Source: Lethocerus indicus
Lineage: Eukaryota; Arthropoda; Insecta; Hemiptera; Belostomatidae
Direction: 5' to 3'
Length of the DNA stretch: 64,000 nucleotides
NCBI GenBank assembly: GCA_019843655.1
Contig: JACDQD010000002.1
Coordinates: forward strand, 1,064,585 to 1,128,584
The translations under genes were made by a program, and so were the position numbers. The notes under the pieces are model-generated. The model saw only the letters and a program-made list of their open reading frames with translations. It was not told the origin of the DNA and made no database searches. Below, one piece after another: positions 46,825 to 60,900 of this stretch; the first letter of the stretch is position 1, and each line of letters opens with the position of its first letter.

Positions 46825-49800
46825 GTGTATATCACATAGACAGAGAGAACAAGTAGAATGATAATGGAATACAGAGTTTTGATTCCAAAAGTCAATTTAA
46901 ATAAATAAGTCGGCTATACATATACAACATTAATAATAATAGTATTACTACTTGGAGAGGGGTTGGGGGAAGGTACAGTTAGTTAATTTGAATATAATAC
47001 TTTTCTCTGCAACTGGAATGCGCCTAATCCTGTCTGTAGTGCAAGCTTTCGTTGACGAAATTCCTGTAAATAGACAGAAATAATTGTTTTATTATATAAG
47101 CGGGAGAAAATGTATTCGTAGCGTATTTTCATAACAATAGGGAGGAATTTTGTATACACTTCAGGATTTTTATTATTGAATTACCATGGTTATTATTGAA
47201 TAACCAACGATTTGACCGAATGTGCAATAAACCAGTAAGAATTTACATATATTATAAATAGATTGTAAAAAATATAAAATCAAAAAAGGAAACGACAGAA
47301 TGATACAAAAATATAAAAACTACCTAAAAAAAAACTAAAATTTGAAAAATAAACACTTTAGAACACAGAACATAGAGAACAACGGGCACATATCAGCAAA
47401 AGGAAAACTTTAAATAATAGATTAAGAAAAAAATTATCAATACACAAAAATTAATAGTACTGAGCACAGTAGGAAATTATTTTTAAAAACCTATAACTAT
47501 ACTTATCTGACAATTTTAAAAAAGGCGAGTTTTTAAATAAATCCGAGGGTAAGTTGCTTGAAATAAAATCTGAAGTAGCGGATCACTGGAGTATGGCCAG
47601 AAAACACAGTGCGACACCTGTTTTTCATCAGTTCTTTCAAAATACGTGAAATATGGAAATTTAAAAATCATCCTGACAGTGTAAAGTAAATTATTGTACA
47701 CAACAATTAAAGGGGTGAAGGATTCTTGTGAGAAAATATGAAAATTAAACCTTCGGTAACCCCACATGTTTATAACCTCTTTGCCGTTTCTTTTAACCTG
47801 GGTTCGTACGAATTTTTTAAATATATTTTCCGAATTAAATTTTGACGCACTAACAAAAAGTCCAAACCGGCGACAGGAGACTGTATCCAGAATTTATATT
47901 TTTTCGACGCCCAACTATATACGTGAATAGATAAACGGTAATAATAATTTAAACGGTTACTTACATCGGAAGATAATCGATTATGCGTCAGTACAATACG
48001 ATATCGATACGATGGTTCGATCGACGCTGAAATTATACATTTTTGGTAAAAGTTATTCAAATTTAAATCGAAGTTAAATAAACCGCCGTCAGGCAGAGTG
48101 GTTGTGGGCCGTGCCGCTCGGGGCACTGCCATCGATGGCCAAATAATCTAAAATTATTTATTGGACGCATATTTCGAGGAACTCTGGAAATAATTTATAA
48201 TTTCAAATTAATAAAACAGCTACAATCATCCCGAAAATTCTGTTTCACATTTTTCATTTTTTGATTTTTTCTTTTTTAATTTTTTTATTTTTATCCTTTT
48301 TTCTCTTTTTCTTCTTCTACGTCTACCACCCTGTCTTTTTCTTTTTTTCTATCCTATCATTATTCTCTTTTTCTCTTTTTTCTATTTTTCTATTTTTCCA
48401 TTTTTCCCCAAATTTTACTGCGATTATTTTCCAAATTTCTCGAGATAACTCTTTCAGTTTTAATTTTTGCCCATTCTGACAATACATAATAATTCCTTTG
48501 ATACCGATTGTTCGTAAGTATCGAGGTTATTAAGGGTTTTGTAATTTCTCGGTTCTCTTTGGGGGCCCATTTTATAAATTCTTAATTTCTAGTCGAGTAA
48601 AATCTACGAGAGGAGAATATATTTGCCGAGATAACTCAGTTAGTTTTACTCGTCGCCCATAAAAAGAATAAGACGGATTGGAAAGCGTCGAGGTTAACGA
48701 TATACACGGTTAGGGAATATACATTTCTGACTTTTTTCCTCTTCGAGAATCCCAACTAATTTCCTCGCCCTATCACAATTCCTAATTTTTATTGTGATAA
48801 AACCTGGACGGGGGAAATAGGTTATTAGAGATTTTTCTGTTTTACCCATTATGTGTTTATTTCGACGAAATTGACTGGGGTCTTGTGGAGGGAGCAGCGC
48901 GGTTTCCAAGTTGAAAGGTTATCTTAACATTTAAAATTACCGCACGATAGGACGGAATTGAAAATAAAAGGGCCTTTAGTTGAGTTTGCAATTTCTAGCA
49001 GTTGTAGAGAGTTTAGCATTTATTTCAATTCCAAAGAATCATTTCGCATTTAATACCCCTAGTTCAATCGGTCGACTGATAATGTACAATTTCTTTCTAA
49101 ATCATTTACAATAAACGCGAATAATAATATTATGATGAGACTGAGATAAAAAAAAAGTGTTGTTAGGGGTAAACATTAGAAATAAAGTTGCGGCTGTTTG
49201 GTAATTATTTATAATTTGAGAGTGACGCGTCAAATATTTGGAAAATGTATTTGGAAAAATAGTAGTAAATACTGGACATTACCGATACATTTTTTGTATA
49301 ATAACCAAAAAAAATCTAATACCTACAATATACAACTGATTGTATCGCTTGTAAAACAGTTACAGAAAACTGATTTAATAATGTACCCAATGCGCATACA
49401 TATTTGGTTCTCCCATTTTCTATATTTATTCTAGTTCGGAAATAAAAATAATTGCCGTTAATACTTGATAAAATTATGTAAAATCCGTTAGTTTTTTCCT
49501 TCTTATTTATTGTACAATCGACCTTTATTGTAGTCTTTATTATAGATAAGCGAACAGAGCAAGTTTGTGTAAGAATGAAAGTGAATGAGTGTTTTCAACA
49601 ATTTCTTTCAATTCTTTTGACAAACGCAATAAAATATAAACTAGTACTTATAGATTCATTGCTCTGTACGTAATGTATGTGAATCGATAGATAATTTTAA
49701 ACATTATTCTATTAAATAAACCTTTAGCCGTATATATTTTTTGTCATTAATATAAAAGGTAAAATATAACTCAGTTCGTGTGTGAAATATTTGTAAAATG

Positions 49801-51473
49801 GATTTGAAAGTAGTTCCATCGAATTAGATTTTGTACTACAAAATACTAGAGAATGATGACATTTTGTTAGATAATTATTTATGATGAATAATATTTAAAA
49901 GCAATGTCAATCAGTTTGGATAGTTTATAACGTCAGGTTGTAACACAATCTTAATTTTTATAAATAGGCAATAAATTCATTAAATATTTCAATTTTTTTT
50001 GCTTTTAGTGCAACCTGTTACTCAGACTATATTGCTTATTTCAATTTATAAAACACTTAAGTATAAAACACTCATTGATAATCAAGATATTTTATACTAC
50101 TCAGTGAAAACTAATCTGTTAGTAAATATGACCCATTAATAATTTTATTAATTATTCTGGATCCAAATGACTAACAAGGTCACTTATAAGGTGGGGCTTA
50201 TAAATAAACAATAAATGTTACAAATATTTCCATTTAAAATACATAGGAGCTCTGCTAATTTAATTTTTGACCCTTTCTAATTTTTTCCCTAAGATAAATG
50301 GTTCTTTTCTCCTGTAAATTGAAACCCAGTAATTAGTTATAACACATTAATACTGTATATAGGATACTAATTAATAATCGGGAATATTTTATGTTATTGT
50401 CAGGTAATTTCTACCTGTGGCCAAATGGTGCCAGTTACACTTAGTGAAATAAAACGTTAAACATTAAATAAATATAAGTATATATAGCGCTACTAAAATC
50501 GTTCCAAAGAATTTCGAGTAAAAGATTATATTTGTGATAAATTCCAAACGAGTATAAATTATCAAAAATTCGTATTATTTACAATGAAATTTATTATGCG
50601 GTTTTAATTGTTTTCAAAACAACAATAAATAAGGTAAATTCAGTTTAAAAACTGCACGGAAATAAATCGTATAATGTTACAACTTTTCCTCTATGCCAAA
50701 ATATTCTTTTACGCATTAAATGAAAGTAGTTTCAGTGCGTAAATTAATGATGACTGGCGGGCTTTTAGTTTTAGAAGTTTTTAATTATTTATAAACTAAA
50801 TACTTCAATTTGTTCATGTTCAAGTTTGTTATATACAACTTCAAATGGTAAAGGATGGCGTTAATAAAAAAGTTTTTTATTTCTTCCTTCCGAATTATTT
50901 TGTCTTTCGTTTAAGGAAACAAATTAAAAAATTACTCTAATTTTATAATAGACATTTTACCGCTTTTATTTTCACATTTTTTAATTCACCTTCCATTCCG
51001 GCCACAAACACTATACAAATTGTTTTTGTTGTTATTTAATCGCGGCATTTCAATTATGGGAGCATGTGAAAAAAAAAACAGAATGGAATGAAACTAAATA
51101 GGTCCATTAGGGGAATTTAGAAATTCAGCATGTTTTTGCACCCGTTAACTAATAACTAGCCAGCTCATTCACTGTAATTAGGAAATATTCCCCAGATCTA
51201 AATGTTTTTTATTTCAATTATATACAACGGTTCATTGAATTTACCCAACATTATATAATGTATGTATCTATTACATAGGGAAATATCTTGCTCAATTTCA
51301 GATTTTATTTCCGTATATATTCTTACTATATTATGCTTCCATAATATACCTGGTTTTTTCTCCTAAACTATTCTATACCGGTATGTATTACTAAAAGTAA
51401 TACTATAGCATTGTAGTCAATAAAGAAATCTATTTAGCGATAAATCTTTTTTTATTTATCTTATATTTTCTCT
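45910..51473 (+). repeat. Array unit 4
   Basis: Length is about 5564. The shortened exon is at 45997-46030, the (AT)n run at 46788-46822 and the polypyrimidine tract at about 48246-48410. Confidence 0.9.
45997..46030 (+). pseudogene. Shortened NimA exon 6 copy (unit 4)
   Basis: Same two losses as in unit 1, and the acceptor is intact. Confidence 0.9.
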
Positions 51474-52355
51474 TATGTTTTCTATTGATAACCGGAAATA
51501 AAATGCTAAAATAAATATCTGTTAAATAACATTTCAATTATTCCGTTTCTTTTCCGACAGAACTGAGAGAACCGTTGTAGAAATATCAAACTGAACCGAT
51601 GATGATGGTGATGATGCTGTCTTTTAAAATAATTTAAAAAATTCACCGAAGACATAAACTTGTCTAATAGTTAGTTTGAGCTCAAAAATATGTACATAAG
51701 AGATGGAAACATTTATAATATTTAAGCTGAAATCAAATTTCTTATCTATATATAAATTTTACCGATTATTCTTTTTCGTAATATTGAGAAAATTTGCTCG
51801 ACCTTTAACGATTTCATAGAAAATAATATCCCGGGCACGGATTGACATACCGTTTTGAAATTTTCTCCATAGTTATTGTAATGTATCTTTCTTCTTTGTG
51901 TTGAATTTATATTTATTTTTCCTTTTTTTAAACATTTTTTTCTTAATACAAATTTTTATTATTGCCTAATAAGCGCAGTTTCAATTCGAACCTTATTTAT
52001 TATGTCGGTTTTTTGGATCGATCGGTGGTTTCAGCTTTATTGTGGCTGCGGGTGAAGAAGGGGGGGATTGTGAAAAAATGTTGAAAAACCACACTCGGTT
52101 ATGTAAAATTTGTATTATTTTAGAAAAAGAAAAACAGACAGAGAGTAACTGGAAAACGTGACAGAAAATTACTCCTGAAAAAAATTCTAAACAGCTACAA
52201 AAAAATATCTAAAACTGTTTGGATGAGTCTGACCCAATAATAATATTTGCTAATAATTCAACAAAAAAATTCGATAAAACACCAATTCTCAATAATATCA
52301 CAAATGGCTTAATATTAAATAACACCAATAATTATACACTTATCCTTTTAAATAA

Positions 52356-52400
<45 letters not shown>

Positions 52401-55400
52401 GTGTATATCACATAGACAGAGAGAACAAGTAGAATGATAATGGAATACAGAGTTTTGATTCCAAAAGTCAATTTAAATAAATAAGTCGGCTATACATATA
52501 CAACATTAATAATAATAGTATTACTACTTGGAGAGGGGTTGGGGGAAGGTACAGTTAGTTAATTTGAATATAATACTTTTCTCTGCAACTGGAATGCGCC
52601 TAATCCTGTCTGTAGTGCAAGCTGTTGACAAATTCCTGTAAATAGACAGAAATAATTGTTTTATTATATAAGCGGGAGAAAATGTATTCGTAGCGTATTT
52701 TCATAACAATAGGGAGGAATTTTGTATACACTTCAGGATTTTTATTATTGAATTACCATGGTTATTATTGAATAACCAACGATTTGACCGAATGTGCAAT
52801 AAACCAGTAAGAATTTACATATATTATAAATAGATTGTAAAAAATATAAAATCAAAAAAGGAAACGACAGAATGATACAAAAATATAAAAACTACCTAAA
52901 AAAAAACTAAAATTTGAAAAATAAACACTTTAGAACACAGAACATAGAGAACAACGGGCACATATCGGCAAAAGGAAAACTTTAAATAATAGATTAAGAA
53001 AAAAATTATCAATACACAAAATTAATAGTACTGAGCACAGTAGGAAATTATTTTAAAACCTATAACTATACTTATCTGACAATTTTAAAAAGGCGAGTTT
53101 TTAAATAAATCCGAGGGTAAGTTGCTTGAAATAAAATCTGAAGTAGCGGATCACTGGAGTATGGCCAGAAAACACAGTGCGACACCTGTTTTTCATCAGT
53201 TCTTTCAAAATACGTGAAATATGGAAATTTAAAAATCATCCTGACAGTGTAAAGTAAATTATTGTACACAACAATTAAAGGGGTGAAGGATTCTTGTGAG
53301 AAAATATGAAAATTAAACCTTCGGTAACCCCACATGTTTATAACCTCTTTGCCGTTTCTTTTAACCTGGGTTCGTACGAATTTTTTAAAATATATTTTCC
53401 GAATTAAATTTTGACGCACTAACAAAAAGTCCAAACCGGCGACAGGAGACTGTATCCAGAATTTATATTTTTTCGACGCCCAACTATATACGTGAATAGA
53501 TAAACGGTAATAATAATTTAAACGGTTACTTACATCGGAAGATAATCGATTATGCGTCAGTACAATACGATATCGATACGATGGTTCGATCGACGCTGAA
53601 ATTATACATTTTTGGTAAAAGTTATTCAAATTTAAATCGAAGTTAAATAAACCGCCGTCAGGCAGAGTGGTTGTGGGCCGTGCCGCTCGGGGCACTGCCA
53701 TCGATGGCCAAATAATCTAAAATTATTTATTGGACGCATATTTCGAGGAACTCTGGAAATAATTTATAATTTCAAATTAATAAAACAGCTACAATCATCC
53801 CGAAAATTCTGTTTCACATTTTTTCATTTTTTTGATTTTTTTTTTTTTAATTTTTTTATTTTTATCCTTTTTTCTTTTTTCTTCTTCTACGTCTACCACC
53901 CTGTCTTTTTTCTTTTTTTTCTATCCTATCATTATTCTCTTTTTTCTCTTTTTTTTCTATTTTTTCTATTTTTTCCATTTTTTCCCCAAATTTTACTGCG
54001 ATTATTTTCCAAATTTCTCGAGATAACTCTTTCAGTTTTAATTTTTTGCCCATTCTGACAATACATAATAATTCCTTTGATACCGATTGTTCGTAAGTAT
54101 CGAGGTTATTAAGGGTTTTGTAATTTCTCGGTTCTCTTTTGGGGGGGGGGGGGCCCCATTTTATAAATTCTTATTTTCTAGTCGAGTAAAATCTACGAGA
54201 GGAGAATATATTTGCCGAGATAACTCAGTTAGTTTTACTCGTCGCCCATAAAAAGAATAAGACGGATTGGAAAGCGTCGAGGTTAACGATATACACGGTT
54301 AGGGAATATACATTTCTGACTTTTTTCCTCTTCGAGAATCCCAACTAATTTCCTCGCCCTATCACAATTCCTAATTTTTATTGTGATAAAACCTGGACGG
54401 GGGAAATAGGTTATTAGAGATTTTTCTGTTTTTACCCATTATGTGTTTATTTCGACGAAATTGACTGGGGTCTTGTGGAGGGAGCAGCGCGGTTTCCAAG
54501 TTGAAAGGTTATCTTAACATTTAAAATTACCGCACGATAGGACGGAATTGAAAATAAAAGGGCCTTTAGTTGAGTTTGCAATTTCTAGCAGTTGTAGAGA
54601 GTTTAGCATTTATTTCAATTCCAAAGAATCATTTCGCATTTAATACCCCTAGTTCAATCGGTCGACTGATAATGTACAATTTCTTTCTAAATCATTTACA
54701 ATAAACGCGAATAATAATATTATGATGAGACTGAGATAAAAAAAAAGTGTTGTTAGGGGTAAACATTAGAAATAGAGTTGCGGCTGTTTGGTAATTATTT
54801 ATCATTTCAGAGTAACTCGTCAAATATTTGGAAAATGGATTTGGAAAAATAGTAGTAAATACTGGACATGAACGATACATTTTTCTATATAATAACCAAA
54901 AAAAATCAAATACCTACAATATACAACTGATTGTATCGCTTGTAAAACAGTTACAGAAAACTGATTTAATAATGTACTCAATGCGCATACATATTTGGTT
55001 CTCCCATTTTCTATATTTATTCTAGTTCGGAAATAAAAATAATTGCCGTTAATACTTGATAAAATTATGTAAAATCCGTTAGTTTTTTCCTTCTTATTTA
55101 TTGTACAATCGACCTTTATTGTAGTCTTTATTATAGATAAGCGAACAGAGCAAGTTTGTGTAAGAATGAAAGTGAATGAGTGTTTTCAACAATTTCTTTC
55201 AATTCTTTTGACAAACGCAATAAAATATAAACTAGTACTTATAGATTCATTGCTCTGTACGTAATGTATGTGAATCGATAGATAATTTTAAACATTATTC
55301 TATTAAATAAACCTTTAGCCGTATATATTTTTTTGTCATTAATATAAAAGGTAAAATATAACTCAGTTCGTGTGTGAAATATTTGTAAAATGGATTTGAA

Positions 55401-57061
55401 AGTAGTTCCATCGAATTAGATTTTGTACTACAAAATACTAGAGAATGATGACATTTTTGTTAGATAATTATTTATGATGAATAATATTTAAAAGCAATGT
55501 CAATCAGTTTGGATAGTTTATAACGTCAGGTTGTAACACAATCTTAATTTTTATAAATAGGCAATAAATTCATTAAATATTTCAATTTTTTTTGCTTTTA
55601 GTGCAACCTGTTACTCAGACTATATTGCTTATTTCAATTTATAAAACACTTAAGTATAAAACACTCATTGATAATCAAGATATTTTATACTACTCAGTGA
55701 AAACTAATCTGTTAGTAAATATGACCCATTAATAATTTTATTAATTATTCTGGATCCAAATGACTAACAAGGTCACTTATAAGGTGGGGCTTATAAATAA
55801 ACAATAAATGTTACAAATATTTCCATTTAAAATACATAGGAGCTCTGCTAATTTAATTTTTGACCCTTTCTAATTTTTTCCCTAAGATAAATGGTTCTTT
55901 TCTCCTGTAAATTGAAACCCAGTAATTAGTTATAACACATTAATACTGTATATAGGATACTAATTAATAATCGGGAATATTTTATGTTATTGTCAGGTAA
56001 TTTCTACCTGTGGCCAAATGGTGCCAGTTACACTTAGTGAAATAAAACGTTAAACATTAAATAAATATAAGTATATATAGCTACTAAAATCGTTCCAAAG
56101 AATTTCGAGTAAAAGATTATATTTGTGATAAATTCCAAACGAGTATAAATTATCACAAATTCGTATTATTTACAATGAAATTTATTATGCGGTTTTTAAT
56201 TGTTTTCAAAAACAACAATAAATAAGGTAAATTCAGTTTAAAAAACTGCACGGAAATAAATCGTATAATGTTACAACTTTTCCCTCTATGCCAAAATATT
56301 CTTTTACGCATTAAATGAAAGTAGTTTCAGTGCGTAAATTAATGATGACTGGCGGGCTTTTAGTTTTAGAAGTTTTTAATTATTTATAAACTAAATACTT
56401 CAATTTGTTCATGTTCAAGTTTGTTATATACAACTTCAAATGGTAAAGGATGGCGTTAATAAAAAAGTTTTTTATTTCTTCCTTCCGAATTATTTTGTCT
56501 TTCGTTTAAGGAAACAAATTAAAAAATTACTCTAATTTTATAATAGACATTTTACCGCTTTTATTTTCCGCGCTAATTCACCTTCCATTCCGGCCACAAA
56601 CACTATACAAATTGTTTTTGTTGTTATTTAATCGCGGCATTTCAATTATGGGAGCATGTGAAAAAAAAAAACAGAATGGAATGAAACTAAATAGGTCCAT
56701 TAGGGAATTTAGAAATTCAGCATGTTTTGCACCCGTTAACTAATAACTAGCCAGCTCATTCACTGTAATTAGGAAATATTCCCCAGATCTAAATGTTTTT
56801 ATTTCAATTATATACAACGGTTCATTGAATTTACCCAACATTATATAATGTATGTATCTATTACATAGGAAATATCTTGCTCAATTTCAGATTTTATTTC
56901 CGTATATATTCTTACTATATTATGCGTTCCCAATATACCTGGTTTTTCTCCTAAACTATTCTATACCGGTATGTATTACTAAAAGTAATACTATAGCATT
57001 GTAGTCAATAAAGAAATCTATTTAGCGATAAATCTTTTTTTATTTATCTTATATTTTCTCT
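51474..57061 (+). repeat. Array unit 5
   Basis: Length is about 5588, the longest. The shortened exon is at 51561-51594, the (AT)n run at 52358-52398 and a long G run at about 54139-54151. It shares CCGCGCTAATTCACC (56567) with unit 2 and has a private variant cluster near 54800-54910. Confidence 0.9.
51561..51594 (+). pseudogene. Shortened NimA exon 6 copy (unit 5)
   Basis: Same two losses as in unit 1, and the acceptor is intact. Confidence 0.9.
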
Positions 57062-57941
57062 TATGTTTTCTATTGATAACCGGAAATAAAATGCTAAAAT
57101 AAATATCTGTTAAATAACATTTCAATTATTCCGTTTCTTTTCCGACAGAACTGAGAGAACCGTTGTAGAAATATCAAACTGAACCGATGATGATGGTGAT
57201 GATGCTGTCTTTTAAAATAATTTAAAAAATTCACCGAAGACATAAACTTGTCTAATAGTTAGTTTGAGCTCAAAAATATGTACATAAGAGATGGAAACAT
57301 TTATAATATTTAAGCTGAAATCAAATTTCTTATCTATATATAAATTTTACCGATTATTCTTTTCGTAATATTGAGAAAATTTGCTCGACCTTTAACGATT
57401 TCATAGAAAATAATATCCCGGGCACGGATTGACATACCGTTTTGAAATTTTCTCCATAGTTATTGTAATGTATCTTTCTTCTTTGTGTTGAATTTATATT
57501 TATTTTTCCTTTTTTTAAACATTTTTTCTTAATACAAATTTTTATTATTGCCTAATAAGCGCAGTTTCAATTCGAACCTTATTTATTATGTCGGTTTTTT
57601 GGATCGATCGGTGGTTTCAGCTTTATTGTGGCTGCGGGTGAAGAAGGGGGGGATTGTGAAAAAATGTTGAAAAACCACACTCGGTTATGTAAAATTTGTA
57701 TTATTTTAGAAAAAGAAAAACAGACAGAGAGTAACTGGAAAACGTGACAGAAAATTACTCCCGAAAAAAATTCTAAACAGCTACAAAAAAATATCTAAAA
57801 CTGTTTGGATGAGTCTGACCCAATAATAATATTTGCTAATAATTCAACAAAAAAATTCGATAAAACACCAATTCTCAATAATATCACAAATGGCTTAATA
57901 TTAAATAACACCAATAATTATACACTTATCCTTTTAAATAA

Positions 57942-57990
<49 letters not shown>

Positions 57991-60900
57991 GTGTATATCA
58001 CATAGACAGAGAGAACAAGTAGAATGATAATGGAATACAGAGTTTTGATTCCAAAAGTCAATTTAAATAAATAAGTCGGCTATACATATACAACATTAAT
58101 AATAATAGTATTACTACTTGGAGAGGGGTTGGGGGAAGGTACAGTTAGTTAATTTGAATATAATACTTTTCTCTGCAACTGGAATGCGCCTAATCCTGTC
58201 TGTAGTGCAAGCTTTCGTTGACAAAATTCCTGTAAATAGACAGAAATAATTGTTTTATTATATAAGCGGAGAAAATGTATTCGTAGCGTATTTTCATAAC
58301 AATAGGGAGGAATTTTGTATACACTTCAGGATTTTTATTATTGAATTACCATGGTTATTACTGAATAACCAACGATTTGACCGAATGTGCAATAAACCAG
58401 TAAGAATTTACATATATTATAAATAGATTGTAAAAAATATAAAATCAAAAAAGGAAACGACAGAATGATACAAAAATATAAAAACTACCTAAAAAAAAAC
58501 TAAAATTTGAAAAATAAACACTTTAGAACACAGAACATAGAGAACAACGGGCACATATCAGCAAAAGGAAAACTTTAAATAATAGATTAAGAAAAAAATT
58601 ATCAATACACAAAAATTAATAGTACTGAGCACAGTAGGAAATTATTTTTAAAAACCTATAACTATACTTATCTGACAATTTTAAAAAAGGCGAGTTTTTA
58701 AATAAATCCGAGGGTAAGTTGCTTGAAATAAAATCTGAAGTAGCGGATCACTGGAGTATGGCCAGAAAACACAGTGCGACACCTGTTTTCATCAGTTCTT
58801 TCAAAATACGTGAAATATGGAAATTTAAAAATCATCCTGACAGTGTAAAGTAAATTATTGTACACAACAATTAAAGGGGTGAAGGATTCTTGTGAGAAAA
58901 TATGAAAATTAAACCTTCGGTAACCCCACATGTTTATAACCTCTTTGCCGTTTCTTTTAACCTGGGTTCGTACGAATTTTTTAAATATATTTTCCGAATT
59001 AAATTTTGACGCACTAACAAAAAGTCCAAACCGGCGACAGGAGACTGTATCCAGAATTTATATTTTTTCGACGCCCAACTATATACGTGAATAGATAAAC
59101 GGTAATAATAATTTAAACGGTTACTTACATCGGAAGATAATCGATTATGCGTCAGTACAATACGATATCGATACGATGGTTCGATCGACGCTGAAATTAT
59201 ACATTTTGGTAAAAGTTATTCAAATTTAAATCGAAGTTAAATAAACCGCCGTCAGGCAGAGTGGTTGTGGCCGTGCCGCTCGGGGCACTGCCATCGATGG
59301 CCAAATAATCTAAAATTATTTATTGGACGCATATTTCGAGGAACTCTGGAAATAATTTATAATTTCAAATTAATAAAACAGCTACAATCATCCCGAAAAT
59401 TCTGTTTCACATTTTTTCATTTTTTGATTTTTCTTTTTAATTTTTTTATTTTTATCCTTTTTCTCTTTTTTCTTCTTCTACGTCTACCACCCTGTCTTTT
59501 TCTTTTTTCTATCCTATCATTATTCTCTTTTTCTCTTTTTTCTATTTTTCTATTTTTCCATTTTTCCCCAAATTTTACTGCGATTATTTTCCAAATTTCT
59601 CGAGATAACTCTTTCAGTTTTAATTTTTTGCCCATTCTGACAATACATAATAATTCCTTTGATACCGATTGTTCGTAAGTATCGAGGTTATTAAGGGTTT
59701 TGTAATTTCTCGGTTCTCTTTTTGGGGGGGGGGCCCATTTTATAAATTCCTAATTTCTAGTCGAGTAAAATCTACGAGAGGAGAATATATTTGCCGAGAT
59801 AACTCAGTTAGTTTTACTCGTCGCCCATAAAAGAATAAGACGGATTGGAAAGCGTCGAGGTTAACGATATACACGGTTAGGGAATATACATTTCTGACTT
59901 TTTTCCTCTTCGAGAATCCCAACTAATTTCCTCGCCCTATCACAATTCCTAATTTTTATTGTGATAAAACCTGGACGGGGGAAATAGGTTATTAGAGATT
60001 TTTCTGTTTTACCCATTATGTGTTTATTTCGACGAAATTGACTGGGGTCTTGTGGAGGGAGCAGCGCGGTTTCCAAGTTGAAAGGTTATCTTAACATTTA
60101 AAATTACCGCACGATAGGACGGAATTGAAAATAAAAGGGCCTTTAGTTGAGTTTGCAATTTCTAGCAGTTGTAGAGAGTTTAGCATTTATTTCAATTCCA
60201 AAGAATCATTTCGCATTTAATACCCCTAGTTCAATCGGTCGACTGATAATGTACAATTTCTTTCTAAATCATTTACAATAAACGCGAATAATAATATTAT
60301 GATGAGACTGAGATAAAAAAACGTGTTGTTAGGGGTAAACATTAGAAATAAAGTTGCGGCTGTTTGGTAATTATTTATAATTTGAGAGTGACGCGTCAAA
60401 TATTTGGAAAATGTATTTGGAAAAATAGTAGTAAATACTGGACATTACCGATACATTTTTGTATAATAACCAAAAAATCTAATACCTACAATATACAACT
60501 GATTGTATCGCTTGTAAAACAGTTACAGAAAACTGATTTAATAATGTACCCAATGCGCATACATATTTGTATATTCCCATTTTCTATATTTATTCTAGTT
60601 CGGAAATAAAAATAATTGCCGTTAATACTTGATAAAATTATGTAAAATCCGTTAGTTTTTTCCTTCTTATTTATTGTACAATCGACCTTTATTGTAGTCT
60701 TTATTATAGATAAGCGAACAGAGCAAGTTTGTGTAAGAAAGAAAGTGAATGAGTGTTATTAACAATTTCTTTCAATTCTCTTGACAAACGCAATAAAATA
60801 TAAACTAGTACTTATAGATTCATTGCTCTGTACGTAATGTATGTGAATCGATAGATAATTTTAAACATTATTCTATTAAATAAACCTTTAGCCGTATATA

